Positions 7,858 to 16,918 of a stretch of 34,288 bases of DNA are shown here, one piece after another. The position numbers were made by a program, and so were the translations under genes. Location of the stretch: contig NZ_CALJEM010000014.1 of NCBI RefSeq assembly GCF_938074695.1, positions 1 through 34,288 of the forward strand, given 5' to 3'. The notes below the pieces were generated by a model that had not been told where the DNA came from, made no database searches, and saw only the letters and a program-made list of their open reading frames with translations. Numbering within the stretch: the first letter of the stretch is position 1; each line of letters starts with the position of its first letter. This DNA comes from an uncultured Thermosynechococcus sp. (GTDB lineage: Bacteria > Cyanobacteriota > Cyanobacteriia > Thermosynechococcales > Thermosynechococcaceae).

Positions 7858-8967
7858 ATGACCCGTTCACTTCCCCCCTTTTGGCTCAGTGTGTTTCACC
7901 GCTGTGGCCTGATTTTCTTTGGCACCCTGACGGTCTTCTTCACACTGGGGATAGTGGGCTTGAGCAGTACAGTCTTCTTTGCCCTCCTCGGCGTCCTGTG
8001 GGCGCCCGACGGTGAAACCAGTCCCTATGAGCACATCAGTGGCAAAGAAACGAGTCGCGATCGCATTCTGAGAATTGACATTGTGGGTGCCATTCTAGGC
8101 AGTCCGCAAAACAACGAGGATATGTTCTTTGCTCCCCTTGGGGGCGTTACCTACGGTTATGAAGTTCAGCAGCAGTTGGCAGATGCTGCCCAGGATAAAA
8201 CAATTCAGGCCGTCTTTCTCAATATCAGTACGCCCGGTGGCACCATCTTTGGCTCGCAGGCGATCGCCGACGGCATTAAAAACTATCGCAAAGCTACTCA
8301 AAAACCGGTCTATGCCTTTATTGAGGGCATTGCTGCCTCCGGCGGGGTGTGGGCTATGGTGACGGCGGATCGGATCTACGCGGATTACGGCAGTATGATT
8401 GGCAGTATTGGTATTCTAGGCCCCAGTGTGCTCTATTATGATCGCCCCACCAGTCTCAACAATGGCCTACTTCAGGGGGGTGTCACTGCCAACAGCATTG
8501 AAGAGCGCACCCTCAGCGCTGGTCGCAGCAAAGATATGGGCAACCCCTTCCGTCGCCTCACCCCTGAGGAAATAGCGGTTCTCCAAAGGGGGCTTGAGCA
8601 GGAGTACACTAAGTTTGTTGCCCATGTTGCCCAAGCCCGTGGCATTTCGCCGCAGGTCATCCGCAATCAAATGGGAGCGATGATTTTCAGCAACGATCAA
8701 GCCAAACAGTATGGCCTCATTGATGGCACCCTGAGTCGCCCTGAAGCCCTAAACGCCTTGGCAAAAGCCGCTCATCTCAGGGAGGGGAACTATGCCGTTG
8801 TGCGGTTGCGGCGCGATCGCTCCCCCCTGATTTATCAACTCTTTGGGGTTAAAGCGCCCCCACCTGCTCCAGAGGCACAGCAGGCGTGGAAACAGGAGCA
8901 GCTCTGTGCCCTCAGCCAATTGCGTGCCCTTGCCTACTACGGTTCCCTGTCCTGCCGGCGTCAGTGA
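7858..8967 (+). CDS. sppA: Signal peptide peptidase SppA (S49 family)
   Basis: 369 residues. An N-terminal hydrophobic segment at about residues 13-47 is the membrane anchor. The S49 domain then shows the oxyanion glycine region (STPGGTIFGSQ), nucleophile Ser161 in GIAASGGVWAM and the general-base Lys225 in SAGRSKDMGNPF, the Ser/Lys dyad of SppA. The family degrades released signal peptides in the membrane; cyanobacterial SppA has also been linked to thylakoid and phycobilisome turnover. The leader directly before the ATG is pyrimidine-rich (CCTCCTCCTCCTCT, 7844-7857) and has no Shine-Dalgarno sequence. The stop TGA overlaps the trmD ATG by one base. Confidence 0.93.
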   Translation: MTRSLPPFWLSVFHRCGLIFFGTLTVFFTLGIVGLSSTVFFALLGVLWAPDGETSPYEHISGKETSRDRILRIDIVGAILGSPQNNEDMFFAPLGGVTYGYEVQQQLADAAQDKTIQAVFLNISTPGGTIFGSQAIADGIKNYRKATQKPVYAFIEGIAASGGVWAMVTADRIYADYGSMIGSIGILGPSVLYYDRPTSLNNGLLQGGVTANSIEERTLSAGRSKDMGNPFRRLTPEEIAVLQRGLEQEYTKFVAHVAQARGISPQVIRNQMGAMIFSNDQAKQYGLIDGTLSRPEALNALAKAAHLREGNYAVVRLRRDRSPLIYQLFGVKAPPPAPEAQQAWKQEQLCALSQLRALAYYGSLSCRRQ

Positions 8968-9686
8968 TGCGCTTTGACATTATTACGCTTTTTCCCGAAT
9001 TCTTTGCCTCTCCCCTCAGCAGCGGCCTGATGGCGAAGGCTTTGGCGCGGGGAATTGCCGAGGTGGTCTTGACTAATCCCCGCAAGTTCACTACCGATAA
9101 GCACCAGCGGGTGGATGATGAACCCTACGGCGGCGGTGTCGGCATGGTCATGAAGCCGGAACCCCTCTTTGCCGCCGTGGAATCCCTGCCCTCTCTACCC
9201 CGCCGTGAAGTAATCTATGTTACGCCCCAAGGAGAACCCCTCACCCAACAACATCTTTGGCACTGGTCACAGGAGCGGGATCAGTTGGTGATCCTGTGTG
9301 GCCACTATGAGGGGGTGGATGAACGGGTTGTTGAGCACCTCGTGACCCAAGAAATCTCCATTGGTGACTTTGTGCTTACCTGTGGTGAAATTCCCGCTCT
9401 GGTCATTCTCAATGGCGTGCTACGACTCTTGCCCGGCACCGTAGGCAAAGCTGCCTCCCTGCACCAAGAGAGCTTTGAAGACGGCCTGCTGGACTATCCC
9501 CACTACACCCGACCTGCGGAATTTCGAGGCTGGTCAGTGCCGCCGGTCTTGCTTTCCGGTCACCACGGGGAAATTGCAGCGTGGCGACGGGCACAGCAAA
9601 TTGAACGCACTCGCCAACGGCGACCTGATTTGTATGCCAAATGGCTAAATGCCCAAAACGCAGGTCATTTCAAAAATAGTTGCTGA
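8967..9686 (+). CDS. trmD: tRNA (guanine37-N1)-methyltransferase TrmD
   Basis: 239 residues, the normal TrmD length. It starts MRFDIITLFPEFF and contains the SPOUT trefoil-knot signatures LCGHYEGVDERV and GDFVLTCGEIPALVILNGVLRLLPG. It methylates G37 next to the anticodon with SAM, preventing +1 frameshifting. The frame is open 27 codons upstream within sppA, but the ATG at 8967 matches the family start and forms a TGATG overlap with the sppA stop, implying translational coupling. Confidence 0.96.
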   Translation: MRFDIITLFPEFFASPLSSGLMAKALARGIAEVVLTNPRKFTTDKHQRVDDEPYGGGVGMVMKPEPLFAAVESLPSLPRREVIYVTPQGEPLTQQHLWHWSQERDQLVILCGHYEGVDERVVEHLVTQEISIGDFVLTCGEIPALVILNGVLRLLPGTVGKAASLHQESFEDGLLDYPHYTRPAEFRGWSVPPVLLSGHHGEIAAWRRAQQIERTRQRRPDLYAKWLNAQNAGHFKNSC

Positions 9687-10053
9687 GGAGAGCAGCCACG
9701 ACCTAAAGCAGCAACACACCTAGGCAACAGATCAACGATTTTTATCTTTGAGCGGCGGTGTTCCAAGGGGGCTGTTTTTGCAAAGCTGGAATCCGCTCCT
9801 AGCCACAGGGGTAAGGTGGAGTGCTGTTTTGGCTGGATAGGCGCTGTCACTGGGTAAAGCGCTATTGTCGAATCTGAACCGAGTCTTAGTAATTTCTTTC
9901 ACTTCTTAGGACATAGTGACGCTAATTTAATAATTGTTCGACCAACTGGTTAACGGGATAACATAGTCAAGCTGCGGCACCGATTAAAATATAGGCAATG
10001 AGTAAAATATATATGCTTAGTGTTCCTCCCCAAGACTCCTTAGTGTTGTTGAT
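9687..10053. other. Intergenic region trmD to PAS-GGDEF-EAL gene
   Basis: 367 nt with no convincing gene and no HIP1 copy. The right half is AT-rich: GATTAAAATATAGG near 9982-9995 and the following AAAATATATATGC could supply a -10 element for the downstream signalling gene, but no matching -35 is clear. No stable U-tailed terminator for trmD was found. A 61-codon minus-strand frame here has no recognisable features and was not called. Confidence 0.5.
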
Positions 10054-13000
10054 ATGTCAAATTTTTCTCCCTTGCCTGGGGTTGCTTTGAAAAAGAGTGG
10101 TCTCATTAATGTTCTGCAAAAGCTTGTTGGGGAGGAAACCGATCACTACTTGGAGACCCTCTTCGAGGCGCTGCCCGTGGGCATTTGCCTGTATAACCTG
10201 TCGGGACAGTTAGTGTACACTAACCCGCGGGGACGAAAGCTACTGGGCTTTACTGAACCAAACTACCCCTGCGCTGACATTGAAGCCAATCTTCGGGTTT
10301 ACCTTTGCGATAGCGATCGCCCCTATCCCAAAGAAGAGCTGCCGGCCATTGTCGCTCTGCAAGGAGTTTGCGTTGGCCCTGTTGAGTTAGATGTGCAGCG
10401 GCAATCGGAACGGGTGAGTCTTGAAGTCTATGGCATTCCTCTGTTGACCCCCCAAGGACAAGTAGTTGCCAGTGTTGCTGCCTATATTGACATCAGCGAT
10501 CGCAAGCAGCAAGAAATAGAACAAGCTATCTTAACCAACCATCTCCAAGAGCAGGCCAACCGCTACCGCGACCTTATCCAAACCCAAACCGACTTTGTAG
10601 TACGCTCTACGCCCACCACCACAATTACCTTTGCGAATCAGGCCTTCTGTCGGGCTGTGGGATATTCTCCTAAGGAGGTGCTGGGTCATTGCTGGGGTGA
10701 ATTTATTCCTGCTGAAGATTTGACCCTCTTGCTGGACTGCCTCTCCCGTCTTACGCCAGAAGCACCCACCTTTGCAACCGAAAACCGCCTCCTCAATCCT
10801 CAAGGAACTTGGATTTGGACGCAATGGATGAATTTGGGCATCTTTGATGCCCAAGGCCAACTGCAAGAAATTCAATCGGTTGGTCGCGATATTACCGCCC
10901 TCAAAGAACAGTTGTGGCGGGAGCAAACCCTCAACCGCGTCACCCAAGCCATCCGCAACTCCCTTGACCTAGAGACCATTTTTCAGACGGCAGTGTCTGA
11001 GATTGCCCAAATGGGGCTAGGGGTGGATGCCCATGTGGTGCAGTACTTACCGGCAGCGCAGGTGTGGCGCACTCTCGCCGCTTGCTGTCAAGGGGGCAAT
11101 GGGGAACGAGCCATAGGCTATGAAATTCCCGATGCTGACAATCCCTTTGCAGCGCAGTTGAAGCAAGGGGAGGTGGTCGCAATTGCCGATACCCAAGCCA
11201 TTGCCGATCACGTCAATCAGACGGTGGCCCAGACCTTTCCCGGAGCTTGGTTACTCACTCCCCTCCGAATCAATGACCAATTGTGGGGCAGCCTGACTCT
11301 TGTGGTTCCCAACCGCTCCCATGCTTGGTCGGCGGCAGAGATTTCTTTGGTTCGGGCTGTTGCCGCCCAACTGGAGGTGGCTATCCATCAAGCCAACTTA
11401 TACCAACAATTGCAGGAGGAACTTAACCAACGCCGTCAAGTAGAAGCCGCCCTTAGCCGCAGTGAAGAGCGCCTACGCCGCACCGCCCTGAATTTGCCGG
11501 GCGCTCTCTTTCGCTACCTGCAACGCCCCGATGGTCAAATTCAAGTGTTTTACCTCAATCCCCTGTGCGAAACAATGTGGGGGGTTTCCGCAGAGGCGGC
11601 TGCCGCCGATGGTCGAGTTCTGTGGGCCTTGGTGCACCCTGAAGATTATGCCGCCACTTGGGAGTCAGTCTGCCAATCGGCAGCAACCCTGACGCCTTGG
11701 TGCCAACAATTTCGCATTGTGCGCTCCAGTGGGGAAATCCGTTGGCTAGAGGGTGCAGGACAGCCTGAGCGGCTTGAGGATGGCAGTACCCTTTGGCATA
11801 CCTTAGTCCTGGATATTACAGAACAGCGGCAAACCCAAGAGCGCCTCAGGGAGCAACAGGCGCAACTGCAAATGGCGGTGGCCACTGCCGAAATTGGTTT
11901 TTACTCTTTCGACTGGGCAACGGAAACCTTTTGGGTTTCAGAAACCTACAAGCGGCAACTGGGGGAACCGCCCACCGCCAGCTTTACTTTGGAGGACTGG
12001 CGCAACCGCCTTCACCCTGAGGATAGGGAATCTGCCATTGCCTTCTTTAGTGCTTTCTTGCAGGAGGCGTCTCCCTGTACCTTAGAGTTTCGGCTGCGGC
12101 ATCGCGACGGCTCCTATCGCTGGTTTTACGCTAATACAACGCTGCTGTGTGATGAGAAGGGACAACCCTGTAAAGTCATCGGCACCCAACTGGATATTAC
12201 CGAGCGCAAACAAACAGAAATTGCCCTCAGAGAAAGTGAGGAGCGTTATCGTCTCTTGGCGGAGAACACCGGTGACATTATTTGCTTACTAGATTCCCAA
12301 GGGCGATGTCTCTACGTCAGTCCGTCCTGTGAGGCGCTGCTGGGAATTGCTCCCCAAGGAATGATCGGTCGCCCCTTTGCCGAATTCTGTCCACCGCAGG
12401 AGCGATCGCGGGTTAGCCAAGAGTTAGAGCAAATGAGGCAGCAGGAGCGGTTCTGGCCAATTACCCATCGCATGGTTACTGCCGATGGCAGCCTGCGCTG
12501 GCTAGAAACCTTGGTGAAAGCCCGCCGAGACTCCCAAGGGCGGGTTCTGTACCTGCAAACCGCCTCCCGCGATGTCACCAATTGGATTCAGGTACAGGGG
12601 CAATTGAAACAGCAAGCTTACTACGATTCCCTGACCGGCCTACCCAATCGCTACTATTTGACCGAGGAACTGACCAAAGCCATTGCTCAAGCGCACCGCC
12701 AGTCGGACTTCCACTATGCTCTACTCTTTGTGGATGTCGATCGCTTTAAGCTCATCAACGACAGCCTTGGACATCAGGTGGGCGATCGCTTCCTCCAGGC
12801 TCTTGGCAAGCGCCTGCGGCAACGGGTGGATTCGCAGCATCTGGTGGCCTACTTTGGTAGCGATCGCTTTGTGATTTTGGCAACGCATCTGCGGCAGCGG
12901 CAAGAGGCCATTGGGCTTGCTGAAGCCCTGCTGCAGGACTTGGAAACCCCCCTAGCCGTAGATGAACTGCAACTGATTGTCAATGTCAGTATAGGCATTG

Positions 13001-13914
13001 TCTTTGCCCATGGGGAGTACGACAATAGTTTTCAGGTGCTGCGGGATGCTGACATTGCCCTGCATCGAGCTAAGATGCACCAGCGGGGTGGCTATGCCCT
13101 CTTTGATTTGCAAATGCAGACAGCGGTTTGGCAAGCAGTGCGCCTAGAGCATGACCTGCGCCATGCCCTAAAAGACAGCAGTCTGCAAATCGTCTATCAG
13201 CCCTTTTTTGATTTGGGAAAACGGCAATTGGCGGGCATGGAGGCTTTAGTGCGCTGGCGTCATCCGACGGGAGAGATGATTTCTCCTGCACACTTTGTGC
13301 AGATTGCTGAGGATACCGACTTAATCGACGCTTTAGATCAGTGGGTGTTGGAGCAGGCCTGCCGCCAATTTTACGAGTGGCAACAGCGCTTTCGCCACAT
13401 AGGCAATCTTATTCTCAGCGTCAACATCAGTGCTAAAACTCTAAAACATCCCCACTTTTTTAGACAGTTGGATGGGCTGCGCCAGACCTATCCCCTTGCT
13501 AAGGGACAGTTAATTTTGGAGCTGACGGAGCGGATGGCCTTGGATTTGGGGGAAGAGATGATAGCCCTCCTCCAGGGCCTGGGCGATCGCGACATTGAAA
13601 TTAGCATTGACGATTTTGGGACAGGGTATTCCTGTTTGAGCTACCTGCATCGCTTACCTATTCACCACTTGAAAGTTGATCGCTCATTTGTGCAGGAACT
13701 GGATAACCCGACAAACTACCGTATCGTTGAAATGATTATAATGTTGGCTCGCCATCTCGGATTCGGTACGATCGCAGAGGGCATCGAAACCGAAAAACAA
13801 TTAAAACATCTCAAGAAATTAGGCTGTAACTACGGCCAAGGCTATCTGCTGTCGCGACCCCTGCCTCCCGCTGAGCTGGAATCTCTCCTCACCTCAAAGC
13901 GGCAACTAAAATAA
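10054..13914 (+). CDS. Multi-PAS/GAF protein with degenerate GGDEF and intact EAL domain (probable c-di-GMP phosphodiesterase)
   Basis: 1286 residues, apparently soluble (no membrane helix). Order by approximate residues: PAS 30-145, PAS 165-290, GAF 305-455, PAS 475-595, PAS with PAC 605-720, PAS 735-850, GGDEF 856-1020, EAL 1035-1280. The GGDEF site reads YFGSDRF (about residue 933) instead of GGDEF, so cyclase activity is probably lost. The EAL domain keeps MEALVRWRHP, the ENISAKT-type metal region as NISAKT, DDFGTGYS and AEGIET, so phosphodiesterase activity is expected. The GAF domain has no obvious Cys-His bilin-binding motif, so it is unlikely to be a cyanobacteriochrome. The signal could be redox, a ligand or light via a PAS cofactor. 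A helicase gene follows after 4 nt. Confidence 0.9.
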   Translation: MSNFSPLPGVALKKSGLINVLQKLVGEETDHYLETLFEALPVGICLYNLSGQLVYTNPRGRKLLGFTEPNYPCADIEANLRVYLCDSDRPYPKEELPAIVALQGVCVGPVELDVQRQSERVSLEVYGIPLLTPQGQVVASVAAYIDISDRKQQEIEQAILTNHLQEQANRYRDLIQTQTDFVVRSTPTTTITFANQAFCRAVGYSPKEVLGHCWGEFIPAEDLTLLLDCLSRLTPEAPTFATENRLLNPQGTWIWTQWMNLGIFDAQGQLQEIQSVGRDITALKEQLWREQTLNRVTQAIRNSLDLETIFQTAVSEIAQMGLGVDAHVVQYLPAAQVWRTLAACCQGGNGERAIGYEIPDADNPFAAQLKQGEVVAIADTQAIADHVNQTVAQTFPGAWLLTPLRINDQLWGSLTLVVPNRSHAWSAAEISLVRAVAAQLEVAIHQANLYQQLQEELNQRRQVEAALSRSEERLRRTALNLPGALFRYLQRPDGQIQVFYLNPLCETMWGVSAEAAAADGRVLWALVHPEDYAATWESVCQSAATLTPWCQQFRIVRSSGEIRWLEGAGQPERLEDGSTLWHTLVLDITEQRQTQERLREQQAQLQMAVATAEIGFYSFDWATETFWVSETYKRQLGEPPTASFTLEDWRNRLHPEDRESAIAFFSAFLQEASPCTLEFRLRHRDGSYRWFYANTTLLCDEKGQPCKVIGTQLDITERKQTEIALRESEERYRLLAENTGDIICLLDSQGRCLYVSPSCEALLGIAPQGMIGRPFAEFCPPQERSRVSQELEQMRQQERFWPITHRMVTADGSLRWLETLVKARRDSQGRVLYLQTASRDVTNWIQVQGQLKQQAYYDSLTGLPNRYYLTEELTKAIAQAHRQSDFHYALLFVDVDRFKLINDSLGHQVGDRFLQALGKRLRQRVDSQHLVAYFGSDRFVILATHLRQRQEAIGLAEALLQDLETPLAVDELQLIVNVSIGIVFAHGEYDNSFQVLRDADIALHRAKMHQRGGYALFDLQMQTAVWQAVRLEHDLRHALKDSSLQIVYQPFFDLGKRQLAGMEALVRWRHPTGEMISPAHFVQIAEDTDLIDALDQWVLEQACRQFYEWQQRFRHIGNLILSVNISAKTLKHPHFFRQLDGLRQTYPLAKGQLILELTERMALDLGEEMIALLQGLGDRDIEISIDDFGTGYSCLSYLHRLPIHHLKVDRSFVQELDNPTNYRIVEMIIMLARHLGFGTIAEGIETEKQLKHLKKLGCNYGQGYLLSRPLPPAELESLLTSKRQLK

Positions 13915-13918
13915 TTCC

Positions 13919-16918
13919 ATGGCAGTTTTGCATGGGACGTGGCTGACGACGCCGACGCCACAATTTTTCCTTTGGGTAGAAGAATGGCGACCTCTGGCTC
14001 AGGCAACAACGGCTTGGGAGCCAACAGGTGTTCCTGTGTATCCCTACGCAACGCCCGTCAAACTTCCCTCCCTAGCCAAAGCAGTTCCCCACTCCACCTA
14101 TGTTGCTCTACCGGCTCAAGTTCACGGCAACGAATTGCTGCCCCTTCCTTTAGGCGAGATCAACGGGGAGCCACTGTTCCTTTGGCACCTCTGTGGCCGG
14201 GGAATTCCCGCACCTTGGGTTTTAGAACATCTGCACCAACTCATGCTGCAAGGCTGCCCAGGCTGTGCCATTGGCGATGATCTCCGCTACTGGTTCCATG
14301 TGAGTCGCTGGCTGCTCGACTTAATTGTCCGCGGTCAGTATCTACCCACAGAAAAGGGCTGGCAAATTCTGTTGACCCATCGGGCAGATCGCGATCGCTT
14401 TCGCCGGTTTAGCCAGTCCATGCCCGATCTGTGCCGCTGCTATCAAGAAGAAGCAGTTGCTCTGCGGTTTCCACCCCAGGCCAGTGATCTAGTAGCGGAT
14501 TTTCTCCACCACACCCTCCAGGGCTATCTCCACACTGCCCTTGCCGCCGTGGAATTGCCCAGAGTGGGCTTGGCAAAGGAGCATAGCCACTGGCTGGCGT
14601 TTCTGAAGACGGGTCAAGCCCCCGCCTTCCCCCCTTCCTTTGTGGAACGGCTCCGCCGCTGGCAAGAAACCTACCGCGAACAGTTGGATCTGCGTCCCCA
14701 GTGGCGCTTAGCGCTACAGTTGGTGCCTCCCGACACTGCTAATGGCGACTGGCACTTGGCCTTTGGTTTACAAAGTGAGGGCGAAACGGAAACAATGCTG
14801 GCGGCAGCGGAGATTTGGCAATGTACCCAAGAGTCACTTTTCTACCGCGGGCAAGTACTACCTCAACCCCAAGAAACGCTACTGCGGGGACTGGGTCTAG
14901 CCTCGCGCATTTATCGTCCCCTGGATCGCAGTCTCCAAGAACCTTCACCCGTTGCCTTAACCCTCCAGACAAGCGAAGTGTACACCTTCTTGCAAAGTGC
15001 CATTCCTCCCCTCGAACAACAGGGGGTAGCAATTATTTTGCCCCCCAGTCTGCGCCGCAATAGCCCGCAGCATCGCTTGGGTCTCAAGATTGTTGCCACA
15101 TTGCCGCCGACGGCCAGCGGTGGCCTCAGTGTGGATAGCCTGATGCAGTTTCAGTGGCAGTTGCAGCTGGGGCAGTCTCCCCTCTCCGAGGCGGATTTTG
15201 AACAACTGCGCCGTCAGGAGAGTCCCCTTGTCTATCTCAATGGAGAGTGGGTGCTCCTCCGTCCCCAGGAGATCAAAGCCGCCCAAGAGTTTCTCCAATC
15301 TCCCCAAAAGAGCCAACTCTCCTTGGCTGATACACTGCGGATTGCTACGGGGGATACGGTGACGGTGGCCAAGTTACCCATTCTGGGGTTGGCAGCCGAT
15401 GATGCGCTCCAAGCACTGCTGGATGCCCTTACGGGTAAACAACCCCTTGAACCGGTGCCCACACCGCAGGAATTTTGCGGCGAACTGCGCCCCTACCAAG
15501 CGCGAGGGGTGGCGTGGCTAAGTTTCTTGGAACGTTGGCGGCTGGGGGCTTGCTTGGCCGATGATATGGGTTTGGGCAAAACGATTCAACTGCTGGCCTT
15601 TTTGCTCCACCTCAAGGAAACAGGCCGCGAGTACCGCCCAACCCTTTTGATTTGTCCTACATCGGTACTGGGGAACTGGCTGCGAGAGTGTCAGAAGTTT
15701 GCCCCAACCCTGCGTCCCTATGTCCACCACGGGAGCGATCGCCCCAAGGGCAAGGCCTTTCTAAAAAAAGTCGAAACTCACGATCTGATTCTCACCAGTT
15801 ACGCCCTCCTCCAGCGGGATCTCGCCACCCTACAACAGGTTCCCTGGCAGCATTTGGTGCTCGATGAAGCCCAAAACATCAAAAATGCCTCCACGCAACA
15901 GTCCCAAGCGGCGCGACAACTTGCAGCCCAATTTCGCATTGCCCTGACGGGAACTCCTTTAGAGAATCGCCTCCTTGAACTTTGGTCCATTATGGACTTT
16001 TTGCATCCGGGGTACCTGGGCAATCGCACCTACTTTCAGCACCGCTATGTGCGCCCCATTGAACGCTACGGCGACACCACCTCCCTCAACGCGCTGCGCA
16101 CCTATGTTCAGCCTTTTATTCTGCGGCGCCTAAAAACCGACCGCAGCATTATCCAAGACCTCCCCGAAAAACAGGAGATGCTGGTCTATTGCGGCCTGAC
16201 CCTAGAGCAGATGCAGCTATACACCTCTGTGGTGGAAGAAGCCTTGGCTGTCATTGAAAATAGCGAAGGCATCCAGCGGCGGGGGCATATCTTGGCCACC
16301 CTGACTAAACTAAAGCAAATCTGTAACCATCCGGCGCAGTATCTCAAACAGGAGGACTACACCCCCGAACGCTCCGGTAAATTACAGCGCTTGACAGAAA
16401 TGCTCCAAGAACTGCAAGAGGTGGGCGATCGCGCCCTTGTCTTCACCCAATTTGCCGAGTTTGGCAAGTATCTAAAAACCTATTTGGAGCAGGCGTTGCA
16501 GCAAGAGGTCTTTTTCCTTTCGGGACAGACCCCCAAAGCCCAGCGGGAACTGATGGTGGAACGTTTTCAACACGATCCCCAAGCGCCCGCCGTCTTTATT
16601 CTTTCCCTTAAGGCAGGGGGGGTTGGTTTGAACTTGACCCGTGCCAACCATGTCTTCCACTACGACCGCTGGTGGAATCCCGCCGTGGAAAATCAGGCCA
16701 GCGATCGCGCCTTCCGCATCGGTCAAGCCCGCAATGTCCAAATCCACAAGTTTATCTGCACGGGCACCCTCGAAGAAAAAATTCACGAGCAAATTGAACA
16801 AAAGAAAATCCTAGCAGAAACTGTTGTTGGCAGTGGTGAGCAGTGGCTAACTGAACTCAACCTCGATCAACTGCGACAACTGCTTACATTGGATAAAGAT
16901 CGCGTAGTGCCGCTTTAG
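13919..16918 (+). CDS. SNF2/SWI2-family helicase-like ATPase
   Basis: 999 residues. A roughly 500-residue N-terminal region of the type found in bacterial SNF2 proteins precedes the two RecA-like lobes. Lobe 1: YQARGVAWL, Walker A DDMGLGKT (about residue 547), DEAQ box LVLDEAQNIKN (about 648) and LTGTPLENRL. Lobe 2: ALVFTQF, FLSGQTP, LKAGGVGLNLTRANHVFHYD, WWNPAVENQASDRAFRIGQ. These motifs define Snf2 translocases that remodel protein-DNA complexes; bacterial HepA/RapA relatives recycle RNA polymerase, but this one is not clearly RapA. It starts 4 nt after the PAS-EAL gene, so co-transcription is likely. Its stop TAG interlocks with the stop of the convergent yaaW gene. Confidence 0.93.
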   Translation: MAVLHGTWLTTPTPQFFLWVEEWRPLAQATTAWEPTGVPVYPYATPVKLPSLAKAVPHSTYVALPAQVHGNELLPLPLGEINGEPLFLWHLCGRGIPAPWVLEHLHQLMLQGCPGCAIGDDLRYWFHVSRWLLDLIVRGQYLPTEKGWQILLTHRADRDRFRRFSQSMPDLCRCYQEEAVALRFPPQASDLVADFLHHTLQGYLHTALAAVELPRVGLAKEHSHWLAFLKTGQAPAFPPSFVERLRRWQETYREQLDLRPQWRLALQLVPPDTANGDWHLAFGLQSEGETETMLAAAEIWQCTQESLFYRGQVLPQPQETLLRGLGLASRIYRPLDRSLQEPSPVALTLQTSEVYTFLQSAIPPLEQQGVAIILPPSLRRNSPQHRLGLKIVATLPPTASGGLSVDSLMQFQWQLQLGQSPLSEADFEQLRRQESPLVYLNGEWVLLRPQEIKAAQEFLQSPQKSQLSLADTLRIATGDTVTVAKLPILGLAADDALQALLDALTGKQPLEPVPTPQEFCGELRPYQARGVAWLSFLERWRLGACLADDMGLGKTIQLLAFLLHLKETGREYRPTLLICPTSVLGNWLRECQKFAPTLRPYVHHGSDRPKGKAFLKKVETHDLILTSYALLQRDLATLQQVPWQHLVLDEAQNIKNASTQQSQAARQLAAQFRIALTGTPLENRLLELWSIMDFLHPGYLGNRTYFQHRYVRPIERYGDTTSLNALRTYVQPFILRRLKTDRSIIQDLPEKQEMLVYCGLTLEQMQLYTSVVEEALAVIENSEGIQRRGHILATLTKLKQICNHPAQYLKQEDYTPERSGKLQRLTEMLQELQEVGDRALVFTQFAEFGKYLKTYLEQALQQEVFFLSGQTPKAQRELMVERFQHDPQAPAVFILSLKAGGVGLNLTRANHVFHYDRWWNPAVENQASDRAFRIGQARNVQIHKFICTGTLEEKIHEQIEQKKILAETVVGSGEQWLTELNLDQLRQLLTLDKDRVVPL

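Noticed and set aside
9665-9850. 61-codon minus-strand frame after trmD
   Set aside because: No ribosome site, no family features, and it runs into the trmD 3' end.
10969-11420. GAF domain of the PAS-EAL protein as a cyanobacteriochrome
   Set aside because: No Cys-His chromophore motif was found in the expected region; the Cys pair in LAACCQGG is not followed by His.
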